Shown here one piece after another: positions 33,693 to 47,149 of a stretch of 64,000 nt of DNA; the first letter of the stretch is position 1; every line of letters begins with the position of its first letter. The notes beneath the pieces were generated by a model. That model saw only the letters and a list, made by a program, of their open reading frames with translations, ran no database searches and had not been told where the DNA came from. Origin of the DNA: Heterobilharzia americana (lineage: Eukaryota; Platyhelminthes; Trematoda; Strigeidida; Schistosomatidae); the NCBI GenBank assembly GCA_944470555.2, contig OX104128.1:37865920-37929919 (forward strand), written 5' to 3'. Position numbers and translations under genes: made by a program.

Positions 33693-34289
33693 TTGAATAG
33701 GTAGATTGTTGGTCTACTCACAATATAAACAAAGATAAATCATGATTCGTTTAACATTGCTCAGAAATTACTTCGACATACTTTGAAAAAGCTTTTTCAG
33801 ATTAACGCGATAACTACCAGTAGTTTAATTTCTTTGAAGACCTTCATTCCTTTGTAACTGAATACGTCTCAAAATAATCTTCGCAAAAAGATTCACGCGT
33901 AGAAAATTGTTAACTTAAATGAAATAAAACTAAAAGTTCACTTCAGAGGTGCCAATAACTTTTAAAAATTTTGTAAGCGATTCCGTTGAACACCATTTCT
34001 GAAACAACCAGCACTAACGACAACTTCCTAAAACGTTAGCTTCCTTAATGCTCACCCACCTTAATACAGATATAAGGTAGAAAAAAATCAACGTAAAACC
34101 TCTCACGGAAGTGCATCGCTTCAAGTTGTTACGCTTTACAGTAGGATACAAAGAACCAGTGGATATAAAAAGAAAGACATAAAAGTAGACAAAGGTTTTT
34201 GGGAGGAAAAGAAATTTGAAAATCAATATACACCAAACAACTTAGACCAAAAGTTAGAAACTTCATGGACAACTCCCAGGTCTTGATCT
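33693..34289. other. Intronic DNA, unassigned
   Basis: AT-rich intron 1 sequence of the BRMS1-like gene; no element recognised. Confidence 0.5.
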
Positions 34290-36160
34290 AGTATTCATGA
34301 GCTTTCTTCAAACCTAATCCAACTTTATCTAGCATTATACATCGAGACAGACGGTAGCTTAGCATGTGCAACACATATCGAAGCCATTTCATTCGAAGAT
34401 TTTACCATACGTGAGAAATGCCACGAAAACTTCTATGGTCAAAACCTGAAATTACTTCATATCATCTACATTCAACGGTAACACATGCCAGTCACCTGAG
34501 CTAGTTAACATTCACAGCCTTACCAACTGACTTCACTCTTCTTCCTAAAACTCCACACCTCACTTCTACATTGCTGACGTGGTGACAATAGCACACTGCA
34601 TATACCACAAGCACAACAGTGGTCGAACACGTGAAGCCTCACCACGTCCTCTACCTTGAATGGCTATGTCCAGCAGCCATACAGTAGAACAGGATGAACC
34701 ACAGTGCAGTAAACTCCACCCTAAATCGTTATCTGGATACCACAAAAGTGCCGAAAATGGATTAGATTGGTGAATGACAAGTGAGCTAGTTTTATCCGTG
34801 CAGAGATTCTATCGGTCAGTTAGCCAATATGACTGGTAAAAATTCCCATATAGGTGAAGTGATAAGCGCGTTCAACCACTTCTCTTGCAGTCGTCAGACA
34901 ACGCACCAATGCAGACTAGACCTGGAGCAACAATCTGCGGTTTGGTGATGACAAACTTATCCAATCATTTCCAAATAGTCATTCAAGGCTCTAGAAGTCA
35001 CCGCATCCTATAAGCGTTCTCACTATTTCATCTACGTGCTCTAGATCTACTAAGGATTCTCCTGTGACTAGATCAATCCCTGTGAAGTCAGACGACGAGA
35101 GGAAGACCTCCACATGTATGTCTGTGATAAAGTTGAATAAGTTGTGAGAAAGGATATAGTTGACGGAAACCACTCGACGCACGCAACTCACTTCATATCT
35201 CTCCATGCTCTCTAACACGCCCATGAGTGTTCGAGTATACAACCGTCAAAAGATTGATGTCGTTACTCGGTACCCGTTTTCAGTGAGAGACAATCGTTTA
35301 ACCTCTCGATCGGTGGAATTGAAAACCGCCTTCATGTTGAGAAATGAAGCTGTTGTCGGGCGTCGGTGAGTGTGCCGATGTTTCCGGGATCTGTTGGAAA
35401 GTGAAGATCTGGTCGATACACTTATAAGTAGGTCTAAAACCCTCACGGTTTTTTCAGGTTCGCTGTTCCCGAGCTCATAATTATAGGAACTAGAATCTCA
35501 GGCAATATGCTTGTCACACTGGTTCCTTTGCTGTAATCACAAGACGGCTTCTCACCTTTCTTGAAAACTGGGGCAATCCGTGATTGAAACCCACCAGAGG
35601 TGTTCGTATCTTACTCACATAGACTAGCTAACACGTCAGTTAGCCTGATCAGTAGTCGTTGACCACCGTCCCTAAATACCTCTGTCACTAGTCCACCTGG
35701 GGTGGTACCTTTCATTGTTGAGGACTACATAGAACTTTCTCGACTTCTGAAAATGTTGGAGGCCCTATCTTAATGTTTTTATCAAGGATCCTATTGAGTA
35801 GTGGGCAACGGAAGAGAAGATGGAGAGCATTTGAAGTTTTCCGTCCATTGTTCCATTCATCGTGTGTGGGTGAATCTAAAACCCGTCCTTCTCCGCTATG
35901 GTCTTACTAACCTCGGAACTTTCTGCCTCAGTTTTCTTAATAAATCTAAATAACTCTACTTTTACCTATCACAGTTGCCTTTCCCATCTGTTTAGCCTTC
36001 GCTGCCCATGAGTGTTCGCAGTCTACATCCGAGTAGTTCCTGCTCCTCGCTGGGCTTTTACAGGGATGCGTCTGTGTGCATCCGTTTATTCAGAAACTCA
36101 TGAGATCCACTGGTCCTTTTTAACCACTTTTTGAGTCAGTTGCAGTTTATCACACTGTTT
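34290..36160 (-). mobile_element. RTE subfamily B (SR2-like) copy, decayed
   Basis: Minus strand: linker (36160-35700), reverse transcriptase with KHRHTHRRPTTASFLNMKAVFNSTDREV (in pieces, about 35390-35300), SSSDFTGIDLVTGESLVDLEHVDEI (35120-35020; the catalytic ADD appears as VDE), and C-terminal region to about 34300. Many stops. The part 34484-35386 is nearly identical, inverted, to 41578-42476. Confidence 0.85.
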
Positions 36161-37324
36161 TATAGGGTCAAGCTATGAAAACTTGAAGACTGTCTAGTTC
36201 ACGTTGGCTTTCGACAGGTTGATATTTGAAGCAAACCAGCTGACTTTCTTTTCAGCAAAACATCTACTGACTGAAATTCCAAGTTATCCTCGGATTCTGA
36301 TGTCAGTTTGGTCGACTAATGACAATCACTAAGCATCTCTACTATGTATCATCTGTAGATCTCCTACGTAGACGAAAGATTCCAATAGTCTAGTTCAAAA
36401 CAGTCCCCTCTGTATTGCCTATTGAGGAATTAGACGGTAGAGGCTTAAATGATGACCCCAATAGCCATACCATCCTTCTGTCTGTATAATTAATTGTTAA
36501 ATTCCAAGTGAACTTTGAAAGTACACAACAGAACTTCTTTTCAATAACTTTTTTTATAAACGACAATGACCCACTACGTTAATTTTAGATATCAACAACT
36601 CACCATATCATGCTATCGCCAAGTGGCTCTCCGATTTCTTTCATCCAACCCAAGCTTTAACCTACGCGCCTAGCAAGAGGAGGATGCTAACGGATCAATA
36701 GTTCGATCCCTCAACACCTAGTCATTTATTGACATGTACCTTTACCGAATTCTGCCTTCGAAACTGTCTACAAAGTCAAGGTAAACAGTTCGAAAGGAGT
36801 ACCACTTCGCAACCTGTGTACGGTGAAAGCACTGACAATTCCAGACAAATTTATGTGAATGTGTCCCAACCTCTTATTCTGCAAATGGTCTTAATTACTC
36901 TTTGTTTTTCTGATTGATAATAACTAATTAGTTCACTATTATTACTGTCATTATGATCTCTTTCTTTTTCTCATATTTACACTTACTAAGAGGAATCTAC
37001 TCTATCCCGCTTCACATCTGCAAACAATTCTGACCTTGTCGAATTGCGTACCTTTCTTCACACCTGTACCAGCATTAATATCATTCAGTAAGCTCTTTTC
37101 GTCTCTAGAAACTAAATTAAACATGGTTGTAACGATGTAATTCTACCCTACTGTTTAATAATGTATTGTTATATGTTTGTTTTAGATATAAATACGACTG
37201 CATAGCACTAGGAGATAGCATCGCCACTAGAAAAGAAACTTTTGTCACTGATTTGCCTTTTTTTGCTTATTAACATATAAATGAATTTTGAAAATGCATA
37301 ATTATTAAAACAAAGATTCTATAC
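36161..37324. other. Intron 1 of the BRMS1-like gene, proximal part
   Basis: AT-rich. A weak tRNA-like remnant lies at about 36655-36715 (box B-like AGTTCGATCCC near 36700); nothing else recognised. Confidence 0.45.
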
Positions 37325-37657
37325 CTGTAATCTAATTTTGTATGTCTCTTCGACTAGAGATACTACATGAAGAAACTCTGATGCAGTACCCATTTTAGCT
37401 TGAATTAACTTGTTCTCCACTTGCATTATTCTCTCATTGTAGAGTGATTCTTTTGCTTGTTTAAATTCCCACTCCAACTCTGAAACCTCTGACTGTAATT
37501 CCTTTTTCAGTGATTCAATTTCTGCATCTGTGAGTTCTTCTCCAGTAGTTTCATTATGAAAATCTGGCTCTTGAAAATCTTCTTCATTAGAACGATCTTC
37601 ATCCATTTGAAAATCCTCGTTAGTTTTTGACTCTTTTAAACCTTCATCAGCCATCAT
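37325..37657 (-). CDS. BRMS1/BRMS1L/Sds3-type Sin3-HDAC complex subunit, exon 1
   Basis: N-terminal exon of a transcriptional corepressor subunit; BRMS1-family and Sds3 proteins act in the nucleus as part of Sin3-histone deacetylase complexes. The start is one of two adjacent ATGs (37657 or 37654); the open frame further upstream has no ATG. Residues 1-65 are acidic (MDEDRSNEEDFQEPDF), as in BRMS1. Then comes the coiled coil: EVSELEWEFKQAKESLYNERI, matching human LEKQFSELKEKLFRERL, and ASEFLHVVSLVEETYKIRLQ, matching EYTEPLGGLQRSLKIRIQ. The donor GT at 37324-37323 follows a Gln codon, phase 0, and joins exon 2 seamlessly. The three exons give about 233 residues, near the 246 of human BRMS1. 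Confidence 0.88.
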
Positions 37658-37684
37658 TAGATAAAAATCTAATGACCGAAACAA

Positions 37685-38990
37685 CTAACACTGTTAACAG
37701 AAACTTCCAAATAAGATAAGTTCTAATTAAAACCAAACTATATCAACTCCGGAAGTACAGACTCACTAAAATAAAAAAATAAGGTAATGAGTACTGTACA
37801 CATTGTGACTAAGACACTGAGGGTAGTTCCTGTGACGTGCATCTCTATGTGACACAAATTGTTTTATTATATGTTTACAGTAAGCTTCACTCCTAACAAT
37901 TTCTAGGATTGAAGAGATACAAAAGGTAATCGTATCCACTATAAAAAAAATGGTAGAAACTTCAATAATGACGTTATCCCTCGTGTTTAAAAGTATGATT
38001 CCTTAATCCTCTTTTGAAAAATTACCACTTCCGATAACCGACTTTGTTCATCAAGTCTTGTAGACTGTGAATAAAATATTCTGGTCACACATCAAACATT
38101 TTTACATTATTTGGTTGTAATGCATGCACTACAGATTACCGTTGCTTTCTTGTTATATCCTCATTAGTGATATTCATCAGAGAGTCATATATGCAAATTA
38201 GTCACGTAAAAAAATTGCGAAAACATGATACAATAAGCAAATATCAGGTTTAATACTCAATGGTAGAAAATGGTTAACTACTTAGTAACTTACTTTTGTT
38301 ACTGCATCTTTTGTAAATAAATAATAATCTTGTCTTATTGAATATACAACAATAAGTCAGCGGTCACTACCGATTCACTTTATTTTAGAGGTAACTCAAA
38401 AAAGCATCAACTTCCACAGTATCAAAAGTAGTGAGATATTAAACTCGGATAGCTTCCATGGGGAAAAACACCCATGTAACTATCATCTCTCCGTTCAATT
38501 ACCTGAGTTTCTTCAACTTCCTAAACGGAAGCCTTCACTAACGTCTCAAACCAAAGGAACACTAAGTCTAGTCTCTTGGAACAACAAAGTCGATTTCACA
38601 TTGGAGCTTCCAGCTTTTAAAACTAGAATATCAGGTGATTTTCGAGACATGCATGCAGGATAAATAAGCGTTGTTATCCATTTAAATTAACTTTGTAATT
38701 CACCCTGTAAATATTCAAAGATCATATGGCTAGTTCCTGTGAACTCAATGGTTTATGTAGGGCTGTGAGTTCTCGAACATAAAACAAACTTCGTAAATGA
38801 ACGCCAGAAGCTACGATATTTACTGGCTTCTATTTGTAGCCTTTGCCTAAGCGATCATTGACTACAGTTTCGACGATGTGACAAGTTAGTTTTACAGAAA
38901 ACTTTAGGCTTCACTACAAAAGGCAAAACACTAGAACACAGTTATAATGGTAGTGAAGCTGGATCAACCACAAAGGCATCTAAGGTAAAT
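37685..38990. other. Upstream of the BRMS1-like gene, unassigned
   Basis: Probably holds the BRMS1-like promoter and 5' UTR, but no specific element could be defined. The stretch 38400-38990 may be decayed repeat. Confidence 0.4.
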
Positions 38991-39059
38991 CCATGGAAAC
39001 TTGTATCGAGAAACAGGCAAAAGTGAACATCTTTGAATTTTTGTAGGCATAATTCCTTG

Positions 39060-39880
39060 TAACTAATCAGTGAAACCATTTTTCTTGACACGCAGGCGGC
39101 ATCCGATTCCGTCGACCAAGAGGTCTACTGAAGTGCCTCATGTTGTAGAGGATACCCTACAAATAATAATACTGTCCAAAAGTATTTGTATTAGAACATT
39201 TACAGTAGCATTAGAGCCCATGGTGGGGTATCAGGTGAATTGTATACGCCGTGATATCAATCAGTAATATCTACTCTTCAACTTTATTAAAATTTTCTAT
39301 AGACATACTTCTGAAGGCTTTCTTATGCTTGTCTGACTTGACGGATAGTGACTTTATTACAGGTGAATCCTTAGCAAACCTAGATTACGTATATGACAGT
39401 TCCTTTAAATGAGGACGCTGACAAGATACAGAACCTTCTGGACACCTTGACTGACAAATTTAGAATCTTTGACATGCGTGTTTCCATTCAGGCACAAATT
39501 TTTGTTTTGATTGACCTCCACCGATACCTTGTCTAACAATAGAGGATGTGGTTGAACACGCTGACCACTTCACTTACATAGGAAGTCGGATAAACCCTAA
39601 TAGGTCAGTGACGGACGAAATCCCTACCCAAATACAAAAAGCTTCTGTCAACCTGCGCTCTTTCGTGTCAGTTAGATATCCAATCACCTAATGAGCGTCG
39701 AAGGTAGTGCGCAGCGATACGTACCGTCCTACTAAAGGGTTGTGGAATAGTCATTTAAAGTAGAGGATATAAGACGGCTTCAGGTGCCCGACTAATGTTA
39801 TCACCATAGCACTAGTTACGTGTCATGGAAGCAACACGGGAATAATGTCTAGTGCAGTTCGAGTATCGCGCATCGTCTAG
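39060..39880 (+). mobile_element. RTE subfamily B fragment, reverse transcriptase
   Basis: Plus strand: a motif A remnant (FFLTRRRHPIPSTKRSTEV, 39080-39135), a GYQVNCIRRD remnant of the GVRQGC region (about 39225), GESLANLDY near 39370, and the C-terminal region to about 39880. Strongly decayed. Confidence 0.7.
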
Positions 39881-40104
39881 TTTTTCCCCATCGAAGTACA
39901 TACTGAATACAGCTTCAAAATCCAGACGATGGTTTCACCAGACTCATTTTTCCTACAAGAAGTTAAATATTCAAAATTAGTCTTGTCAGAGGGTGGCTTT
40001 TTTTCGATTACGAAGGTTGAACTTGGAAAAATGGTATACTTTAGACTATCGGAACTTCGTATAAAAACCCCGACCGTCAGCCACAACCCTGGTGGTGGTC
40101 ATCT

Positions 40105-40450
40105 CTGTATATCATAAATATCCAAGACTTATGCCGATGAAATGCTTGTCCGTACGAGGTCCTACCATACCAAAAAGGTTAGCTGCATAATAGTTAGATA
40201 GAAGGCGGCTACCTCTATAGTGTTCATTACTATGCCATGATGGGGCTCCGAGGGCGAAGTCGTATTGCTGGCTGGGTGGAGTGTAACAGCAGTAAGGTGG
40301 TTTCCGTGGATGACCAGCAACGCCATGCTGATACTGCTTTCCTCGTGGGAAGGGAGGGTCAGCACTAAAAATAGCACATGCTCCCCTACTTTCCAGCATA
40401 TCAGTGCCAACTATATGGGTTTGTATTTAAAGTAACAAAAACAAAGAAAC
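40105..40450 (-). other. Unrecognised open stretch, probably repeat-derived
   Basis: Two overlapping minus frames of 95 and 82 codons (40399-40112, 40410-40162). The first is rich in Pro, Tyr and His (HPRKPPYCCYTPPSQQYDF). GC content is higher than in the surroundings. I suspect a 5' portion of a retroelement because RTE subfamily B begins 400 bp to the right, but I recognise no domain. Confidence 0.3.
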
Positions 40451-40819
40451 AAAGACTCCGGAAACGCCATATGTGATCCACCTCGAGTAGTTTTCTCTTA
40501 AACTCTATGGTCACACACTAGCTCTTCTTTTCCAATTGCCTCAAGAAGAAACAGTCTCCCACAGTGTGAGTAGTCAGGAAGTTTCAACCGACCCCAAACC
40601 TCCGTCAACACTCAAATTCCTTCAGATCAGTATCAACTTCCTACGTTTTCACCTTCCAATATTTCTTCACGTCTCTCAGTCAATAATCCTACATCATCTT
40701 CAATTTCATGCAACTCTGAAGCTCTTGGTGACAGTTAGATTTCATGGAGTAACATCCCTGATCTTACACAAACCCACACCAAAATAAATATCATTGTCAA
40801 TGTTGGTGCCCTACGTTAT

Positions 40820-42500
40820 ATCGGCCATTAAGCTTTGCTAGCCAAAAGTCTGTCATCTCGAATCATGGATCTGAGTTCATGAGACATACAAACAAGTGAG
40901 GTTATTAACCTAACTTCACCTGGCCAATATGGTGAATCTACAAAGCTCACCCTTTGAGTTTCTTGAGATTTGATGACTAGTTCTCGCGGTATTGCAGGTG
41001 GAAGAATAACGTTCAGTAAAGGCAGAAAGCCCATTGCTCGACTAGATCCTACTAGTCAGTCACCTATCTGTAAGACGTTTAACAAAAACAGCACAGTACC
41101 GACTAAAAAGAATAGAGAAAACCATCAATCTCTTTTATATTTCCTACTTACGCGAACAGGTACTGCAGCTCGGATGAAGTGAAGGGTGAATTCTACTGAA
41201 GAATGAAGCCTTCTATGGAAAGCTTAACACTCATATATGGTTGTCTTAGCAGGTGATTTCACTGCACAAGTGGGTAGGGTAGATCAGGCAGAAAAGCGTC
41301 TAGGTGACACTTGAAATCTCAGGCGGAGGAACGGAATATGCCGACCACCTGCTGCAGATTTGCTCACACTGCCATCCATTTCTGGTTAGCACGAACTTTA
41401 AACAGAAACGTATGAATTTTCTGATGTGGTTTCCACCGACCTCGGCTCAGTAGTGGACACACAGACCAACAATTGTCGGTAGAGAAGGTCGATAGGAGTT
41501 TTGCCATGTTTTCTGGAGCACGTGTTTCGACAGCGATTACCCACTGGTTCGAGCACGCATATGCCTAGGCCTTGGAATATCGGCACACTCACCGACGCCC
41601 GACAACAGCTTCATTTCTCAACATGAAGGCGGTTTTCAATTCCACCGATCGAGAGGTTAAACGATTGTCTCTCACTGAAAACGGGTACCGAGTAACGACA
41701 TCAATCTTTTGACGGTTGTATACTCGAACACTCATGGGCGTGTTAGAGAGCATGGAGAGATATGAAGTGAGTTGCGTGCGTCGAGTGGTTTCCGTCAACT
41801 ATATCCTTTCTCACAACTTATTCAACTTTATCACAGACATACATGTGGAGGTCTTCCTCTCGTCGTCTGACTTCACAGGGATTGATCTAGTCACAGGAGA
41901 ATCCTTAGTAGATCTAGAGCACGTAGATGAAATAGTGAGAACGCTTATAGGATGCGGTGACTTCTAGAGCCTTGAATGACTATTTGGAAATGATTGGATA
42001 AGTTTGTCATCACCAAACCGCAGATTGTTGCTCCAGGTCTAGTCTGCATTGGTGCGTTGTCTGACGACTGCAAGAGAAGTGGTTGAACGCGCTTATCACT
42101 TCACCTATATGGGAATTTTTACCAGTCATATTGGCTAACTGACCGATAGAATCTCTGCACGGATAAAACTAGCTCACTTGTCATTCACCAATCTAATCCA
42201 TTTTCGGCACTTTTGTGGTATCCAGATAACGATTTAGGGTGGAGTTTACTGCACTGTGGTTCATCCTGTTCTACTGTATGGCTGCTGGACATAGCCATTC
42301 AAGGTAGAGGACGTGGTGAGGCTTCACGTGTTCGACCACTGTTGTGCTTGTGGTATATGCAGTGTGCTATTGTCACCACGTCAGCAATGTAGAAGTGAGG
42401 TGTGGAGTTTTAGGAAGAAGAGTGAAGTCAGTTGGTAAGGCTGTGAATGTTAACTAGCTCAGGTGACTGGCATGTGTCACATACGCGTAGTCACTATGTT
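40820..42500 (+). mobile_element. RTE subfamily B mosaic copy
   Basis: Plus strand: endonuclease pieces (40917-41408; frames together give a GVGIALS-like block and AGDFTAQVGRVDQAEKRLG near 41250-41310), a 170-bp junction region, then reverse transcriptase and C-terminal region (41578-42476). The first block is nearly identical, inverted, to 16528-17018 and the second to 34484-35386, including their inactivating stops. The reverse transcriptase N-terminal part is missing. Confidence 0.88.
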
Positions 42501-43985
42501 CCTCATCTGGCTGTTGATGGAATTAGGCTTAGGATAGAAAGAGTGTAGAGTCGGCCAGACTGAAACATGGTATGTTTATGAAGTTCTTGACTATCGGTTC
42601 TAGCAAAGCTGGGAAATGTTAACTTTCCGCTATAGGTCTGCCTGACAACAGAAATGAAGGGTTGGAGACTAGGCGACAAGCCTCACAATCGATCTGTGTG
42701 ACGCGAATGTATCCAAACCTTATGTTCTTCCTAATTCACATACTGAATTCAGGATTTTCTTATTCCTCCTTTCCTTTTACCTCTTTCCCCTACTTCGAGT
42801 GTTTCTTTCCTTATTTACCTGTCACTTTAGTGATTTCCTATTTGATGCACTGACATGAAGTGTGGCAACTGAGAGCGTTATGCAGTAGTGTCTGGTCTTA
42901 TTTCGATGGCGCTGGTGATGAACTTATGACGTTTCTGTCACCACCACGACGCGACTGTCTATTAAGCTTTGAGTGTACTGCGCATCAGTTCGCTAGGTTC
43001 TACTGTGTGGTTGTGAAAGATGGCCAATAACAGAAGAGAACAGAAGGCCGCCAATGCCTAAGTAGCACAATGCTTAATGTGATGCCACCACGCGGGTAAC
43101 ATAGAAGCTGGGGTTAATGTCGAGGAGATGATTGCGACTAGGTGACGTGGACTTTCGTCTCATATGGCTACAACAACAAGTGGACAACATTTGATCAGAC
43201 GAAAACCAAAATGTACAATCTCAATTTAATTTTAAACCATAACCTAAGACAGAGGGAATAGACTGACACCTATGGAGTAGTTAAATCATCTCAGCCAGAA
43301 AACACTCCAGGTAATTCCAGAAATCAAGTGTGGATGCACGCCGGAAATTTAGGGTGGATTTCCGGAACTAATTATATTTCACAAAATTCCAATCTCAGAA
43401 TGTCATTAAACAGTTACACCTTTCGTACCCTATGACTAGGTACCCGCAGATGCAAACGCTTGTACACTGCTTAGAAGCCAATGTACATTATTTCAAAACC
43501 TTCGAGTGCACTACAGAAAGTTTAGGCATTTTCTGTATATTTTAAAATTTTCTTAGTTTCTGGGAGAAATTTTTGACATTTATGGGAATATGAATGCACT
43601 GCCGCAGTGCAAACAAATATGCCCGGAACTGTACGGAATGAATGCTGAAAACATAATGACTTAAAATTTAGGCCATGTGTATTCTAATTACATGTGGTAA
43701 AGCATTGCGACCAATTGATCATAAAAGATCGTAATAAACTAGTTAATATTGACTTTGGTATAGTTGAACCTCAAAGTCCTAGCCATCCCCTGCGTACACA
43801 ATAACCAGGCCCTAATATCTACACAATCTAAAAGCCTGATGAAAGCAGAATTCAGGCATTCAAAACGATAAAAACTGAAGTAAAATACAACCATTAAACG
43901 AAGATAGTTCTCACTTCGAAACAGGTGTACCACACATTTTGAATGAGAAGCCTCGAAATACTATATTCAATATCCAGTTTCTTTT
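42501..43985. other. Intergenic DNA, partly RTE 3' sequence
   Basis: 42500-42850 probably continues the RTE 3' region, including a pyrimidine-rich tract at 42740-42820. The rest is unassigned. Confidence 0.35.
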
Positions 43986-43989
43986 CATG

Positions 43990-45900
43990 AGCTAGTGTAA
44001 AACAGCTGATTTCTTTGTCCTCACTTCTAGGTCTCTCAGAGAAGTTTCAGGTCTTTGGTGTATTCCGATACAGTAAGTTTACCCACTCGCCTGCTGTATT
44101 TCTGGTTAACCCGACGGGCGGTTGGCTGTTGATTAAATTTGCTTGAATTGTGTGGTTTTTGGAGGGACTGCAGTGTAGATGGGTTCTTCAAGTCCCATGC
44201 CAGCAGGTACTTTTTCTAAGTGGTTGTAAAAATAAGATAAAAAGATGTCTCCGGTGAAATCAACTGAGAAGATGGGCGAAGAAAAAGAAAAGACGACAAG
44301 GCGAGAGGAAGCGGAATGTGTGGGAAGTAGAAAGCTAGGTAGAGCCACCCAAGGTGAGTGTATGGGGAACTTTAATGAACATTGCGGGACCACAGAGCCA
44401 GAGGGAAGGGAAGAACCAGGGTTATAGGACGGGTTATGGGAATAGAGGTAGAAATACCGTTAGTAAGAGATGGTAACTGGAGGAGACGTCTACGAGTCAC
44501 GTTCACGATGATAACGCAGGCTCAAAAGATTCATTGTGGGGTTGGCTGAGCCAGGGTGTGGTGAGTTAGTAGGTTGTACCAACCTAGTCCGTCTCTCAGC
44601 TAGATGAGCACTAACCGTGCTTCATAACTTACCGTCCTTAGAGTAAACTAGAATCAGAGAGCTGCAATTTAATGGAAGGCCATTCACAAAAAATAAGGAA
44701 TAGAAGTGGACCTTGTGATACCCCGGATTATGATGTCCCGTAAGTCGAACAAACCCTGTTAACTCTTGTGCAGAATTCTCGGTAGTCTGAATAGTCCCAC
44801 GACCAGGAGAGCGCTTGACTGTTGATATTTTGCAAACGAGAATGCTGTGTGAGGCTTTATCAGGGGCTTTGGCAAAATCCAGAAAAATCGCATGAACAGG
44901 GACTTCGGGCTCCTAGCACGCCACTCATTTAATCCCGACTGCCAGAAAATTTGAGGCGTAGGATCCACCCTTTCTGAAACCATGTTAAGTATCACTTAAT
45001 GCTTCCTTCCTGTCCAAGTACTGCCTTACATGGCCGACTACCAGGCTCTCCGTTACTTTCGACAACATTCGTGGAAGTGCCTAGAACCGGAAGCACTTCT
45101 CGTTATACCCGTCCCCTCCTTTAAAGACTGGAAGCGGAACAGTACGATTCCACTCTGGTGGAAGCATTTGTTTGTCTAACGAGCGTTGAAACCGATTACG
45201 GGGTGGACCCCATGAAGCACCCACTTATTGTTTCAACGAGGACGGCCGGATTCAGTCGCCTTCCATTGATCTTCTTGTGAGGAGCTTTGACAGCTTCTGA
45301 CGACCATAGTGGGGGTTACCCTCATTGAATGCGACTTTAGTGCATTAAGTAGTGCTGAAGGTTGCTCAGGAAGTTGTCAGTTTCGGGTGGATGACGTTGC
45401 GTAACGAAGGAGAGGTTCGGAGAGGTTCGCTCCATTTGGTACCTTCATAACTCAGGCTCTTTGGCTGGTGAATGTTCTTTGCTCCATGAATCGATATGGG
45501 TTCTTGAGTTTCGCCTCAAGCTTCCAGGCAAAGTTCGTCTGGAACGACTCGCTTCCTACCCATACTTTGATGTTATATCGAGCCATGTACGTGCTATGAT
45601 CCAACTTTTTTCCGGAAACCCCCAGTTGTCCCATGCTTTTCGCTTTCTTCTCAGCAGACGTCCGATGCCTCGTTTCAGCCACGAGGTCCGCTTCTTCAGT
45701 ATTGTTGTGACCACCGAGACGTTTGCATAGGCAGCCCTCTGAACGATGTGGCTTGATAAGTTCCCGGCTTCGATCAATCGAAAAGATATTCCGCTCCCGG
45801 GGCCATGGTGCTGCCATCGGATATCGACTCGTCGCCACACGGTCCGCCTTGATGTAGCAAAGACAAGGGCGAGATCCTTGTCATGATAGTCACTCATGGA
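43990..45900 (-). mobile_element. CR1-like non-LTR retrotransposon, reverse transcriptase and 3' region
   Basis: Minus strand: linker with RTSWLKRGIGRLLRRKRKAWDN (about 45720-45650), an N-terminal reverse transcriptase block (VIPVFKGGDGYNEKCFRF about 45140-45080; RMLSKVTESLVV about 45065-45030), HGFRKGGS-like and motif A remnants (44980-44850), then a purine/pyrimidine-skewed 3' region to about 44000. The same blocks recur in plus orientation at 50.2-50.6 kb. Confidence 0.78.
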
Positions 45901-47149
45901 ATACCAGAGGGAACCCTGCCGTACTGTGATCGCTGATGTCTACTGGAGTTTGAAACAGAAGATGGTCACTGGCGGGAAGGTAGTTCAGTTTGGACAGCTT
46001 TCCGCTAGGATGTTATTGGGTCTCATCGCCATTACCCATTTTTTAATAATAACAACATTCATGAGTATTCACGGGTATACGGGCATGAATGAGTTACTGA
46101 AAAAATTACCTGTATTTTTATGGTAGGTAATCTCAGCCCCCTCCTATACTGTCGCCAGAAAATGTAATTGCTGCATATCCATGTAGTGGAACAACCCAGA
46201 AGAATATGGATGCAAAAATTCATAAGTTCGATAAGCGGGAGTGTTGTCCTCGAATTGACAAAAAACCGGGTTTTTTATCTCGACATTACATGTATCACCT
46301 GCAGAAAAATAAGGGTTGAAGCTGATACTTCCATCGTAACATGTTGTGCTTTCTGCTAAAGATGATGATGATAAGTAGTTCATGAGGGAATGCATACACA
46401 AAGTGTTTGTTTATTGTGCTTCGCTGACGATTCCAGAACTCTATAATTCATGTGTGTCGATACCATTTTGCATCAAAGATTCATAATCTTCCTGGATATT
46501 ACGACTGAGATCAACACATCTGCATTTTTCAACCCCAGCATCCAAAAGCAGTAGATTTGAGTGCGTCATGTGAACCACCAGAACATCTTTTCTGCCGTTT
46601 TCATGGGTCGTGACAGCCCTGTGGCGGGTAAGTGTTGGACTTTCCTGGTCACTTTTATGATCAATAGGCCCTGTTCCTCGGTAATTATGAAGCTCTGATC
46701 CCGTGAACCTTCTTTGTTTCTGTTTGTTGTAGTTGGGTATTGTGAACGCAGTGGCACCGGTTACCCTCCGTGGAAGGTAGTTTCAGCCAAGGTCTGTTCC
46801 CTAAGTACTTAATTTTCGATGACAACCAAGCCAACATTTACAACTGAGTTGCTTTTCTACAATGAAAAAATCAAAAACGGAGCAGCAGGCAGAGAAAGAA
46901 GCAAGAATTCCAGCAAGGAGCATGTTTCCTGTGTCGACGTTTCTCCTTACCTAACTTTCTTTGTTATGGCTTTTATTGTATATTTTCTGTACTTTATACG
47001 TAAGAATATAAATTTCATGCTATCATGTGGCTTATAACCTTTGTTTTGTTCACTGTGTCGGACAGAGCAGAATGCCCCATTGGTATGTGATGATAACTTA
47101 TTGAAGCCACTTCAGCGTTTCATAAAAAAGGCTGGTGCAGGTGTAGTGG
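45901..47149. other. Intergenic, unassigned
   Basis: No domain or repeat family recognised; probably decayed retroelement given both neighbours. Confidence 0.3.

Noticed and set aside
34991..35369. Matching frames at 34.99-35.37 and 41.59-41.97 kb as a duplicated gene
   Set aside because: They are shadows and fragments of the same RTE reverse transcriptase in inverted copies.
36655..36715. Possible tRNA gene near the box B-like AGTTCGATCCC
   Set aside because: No acceptor stem and a weak anticodon arm; at best a decayed SINE head.
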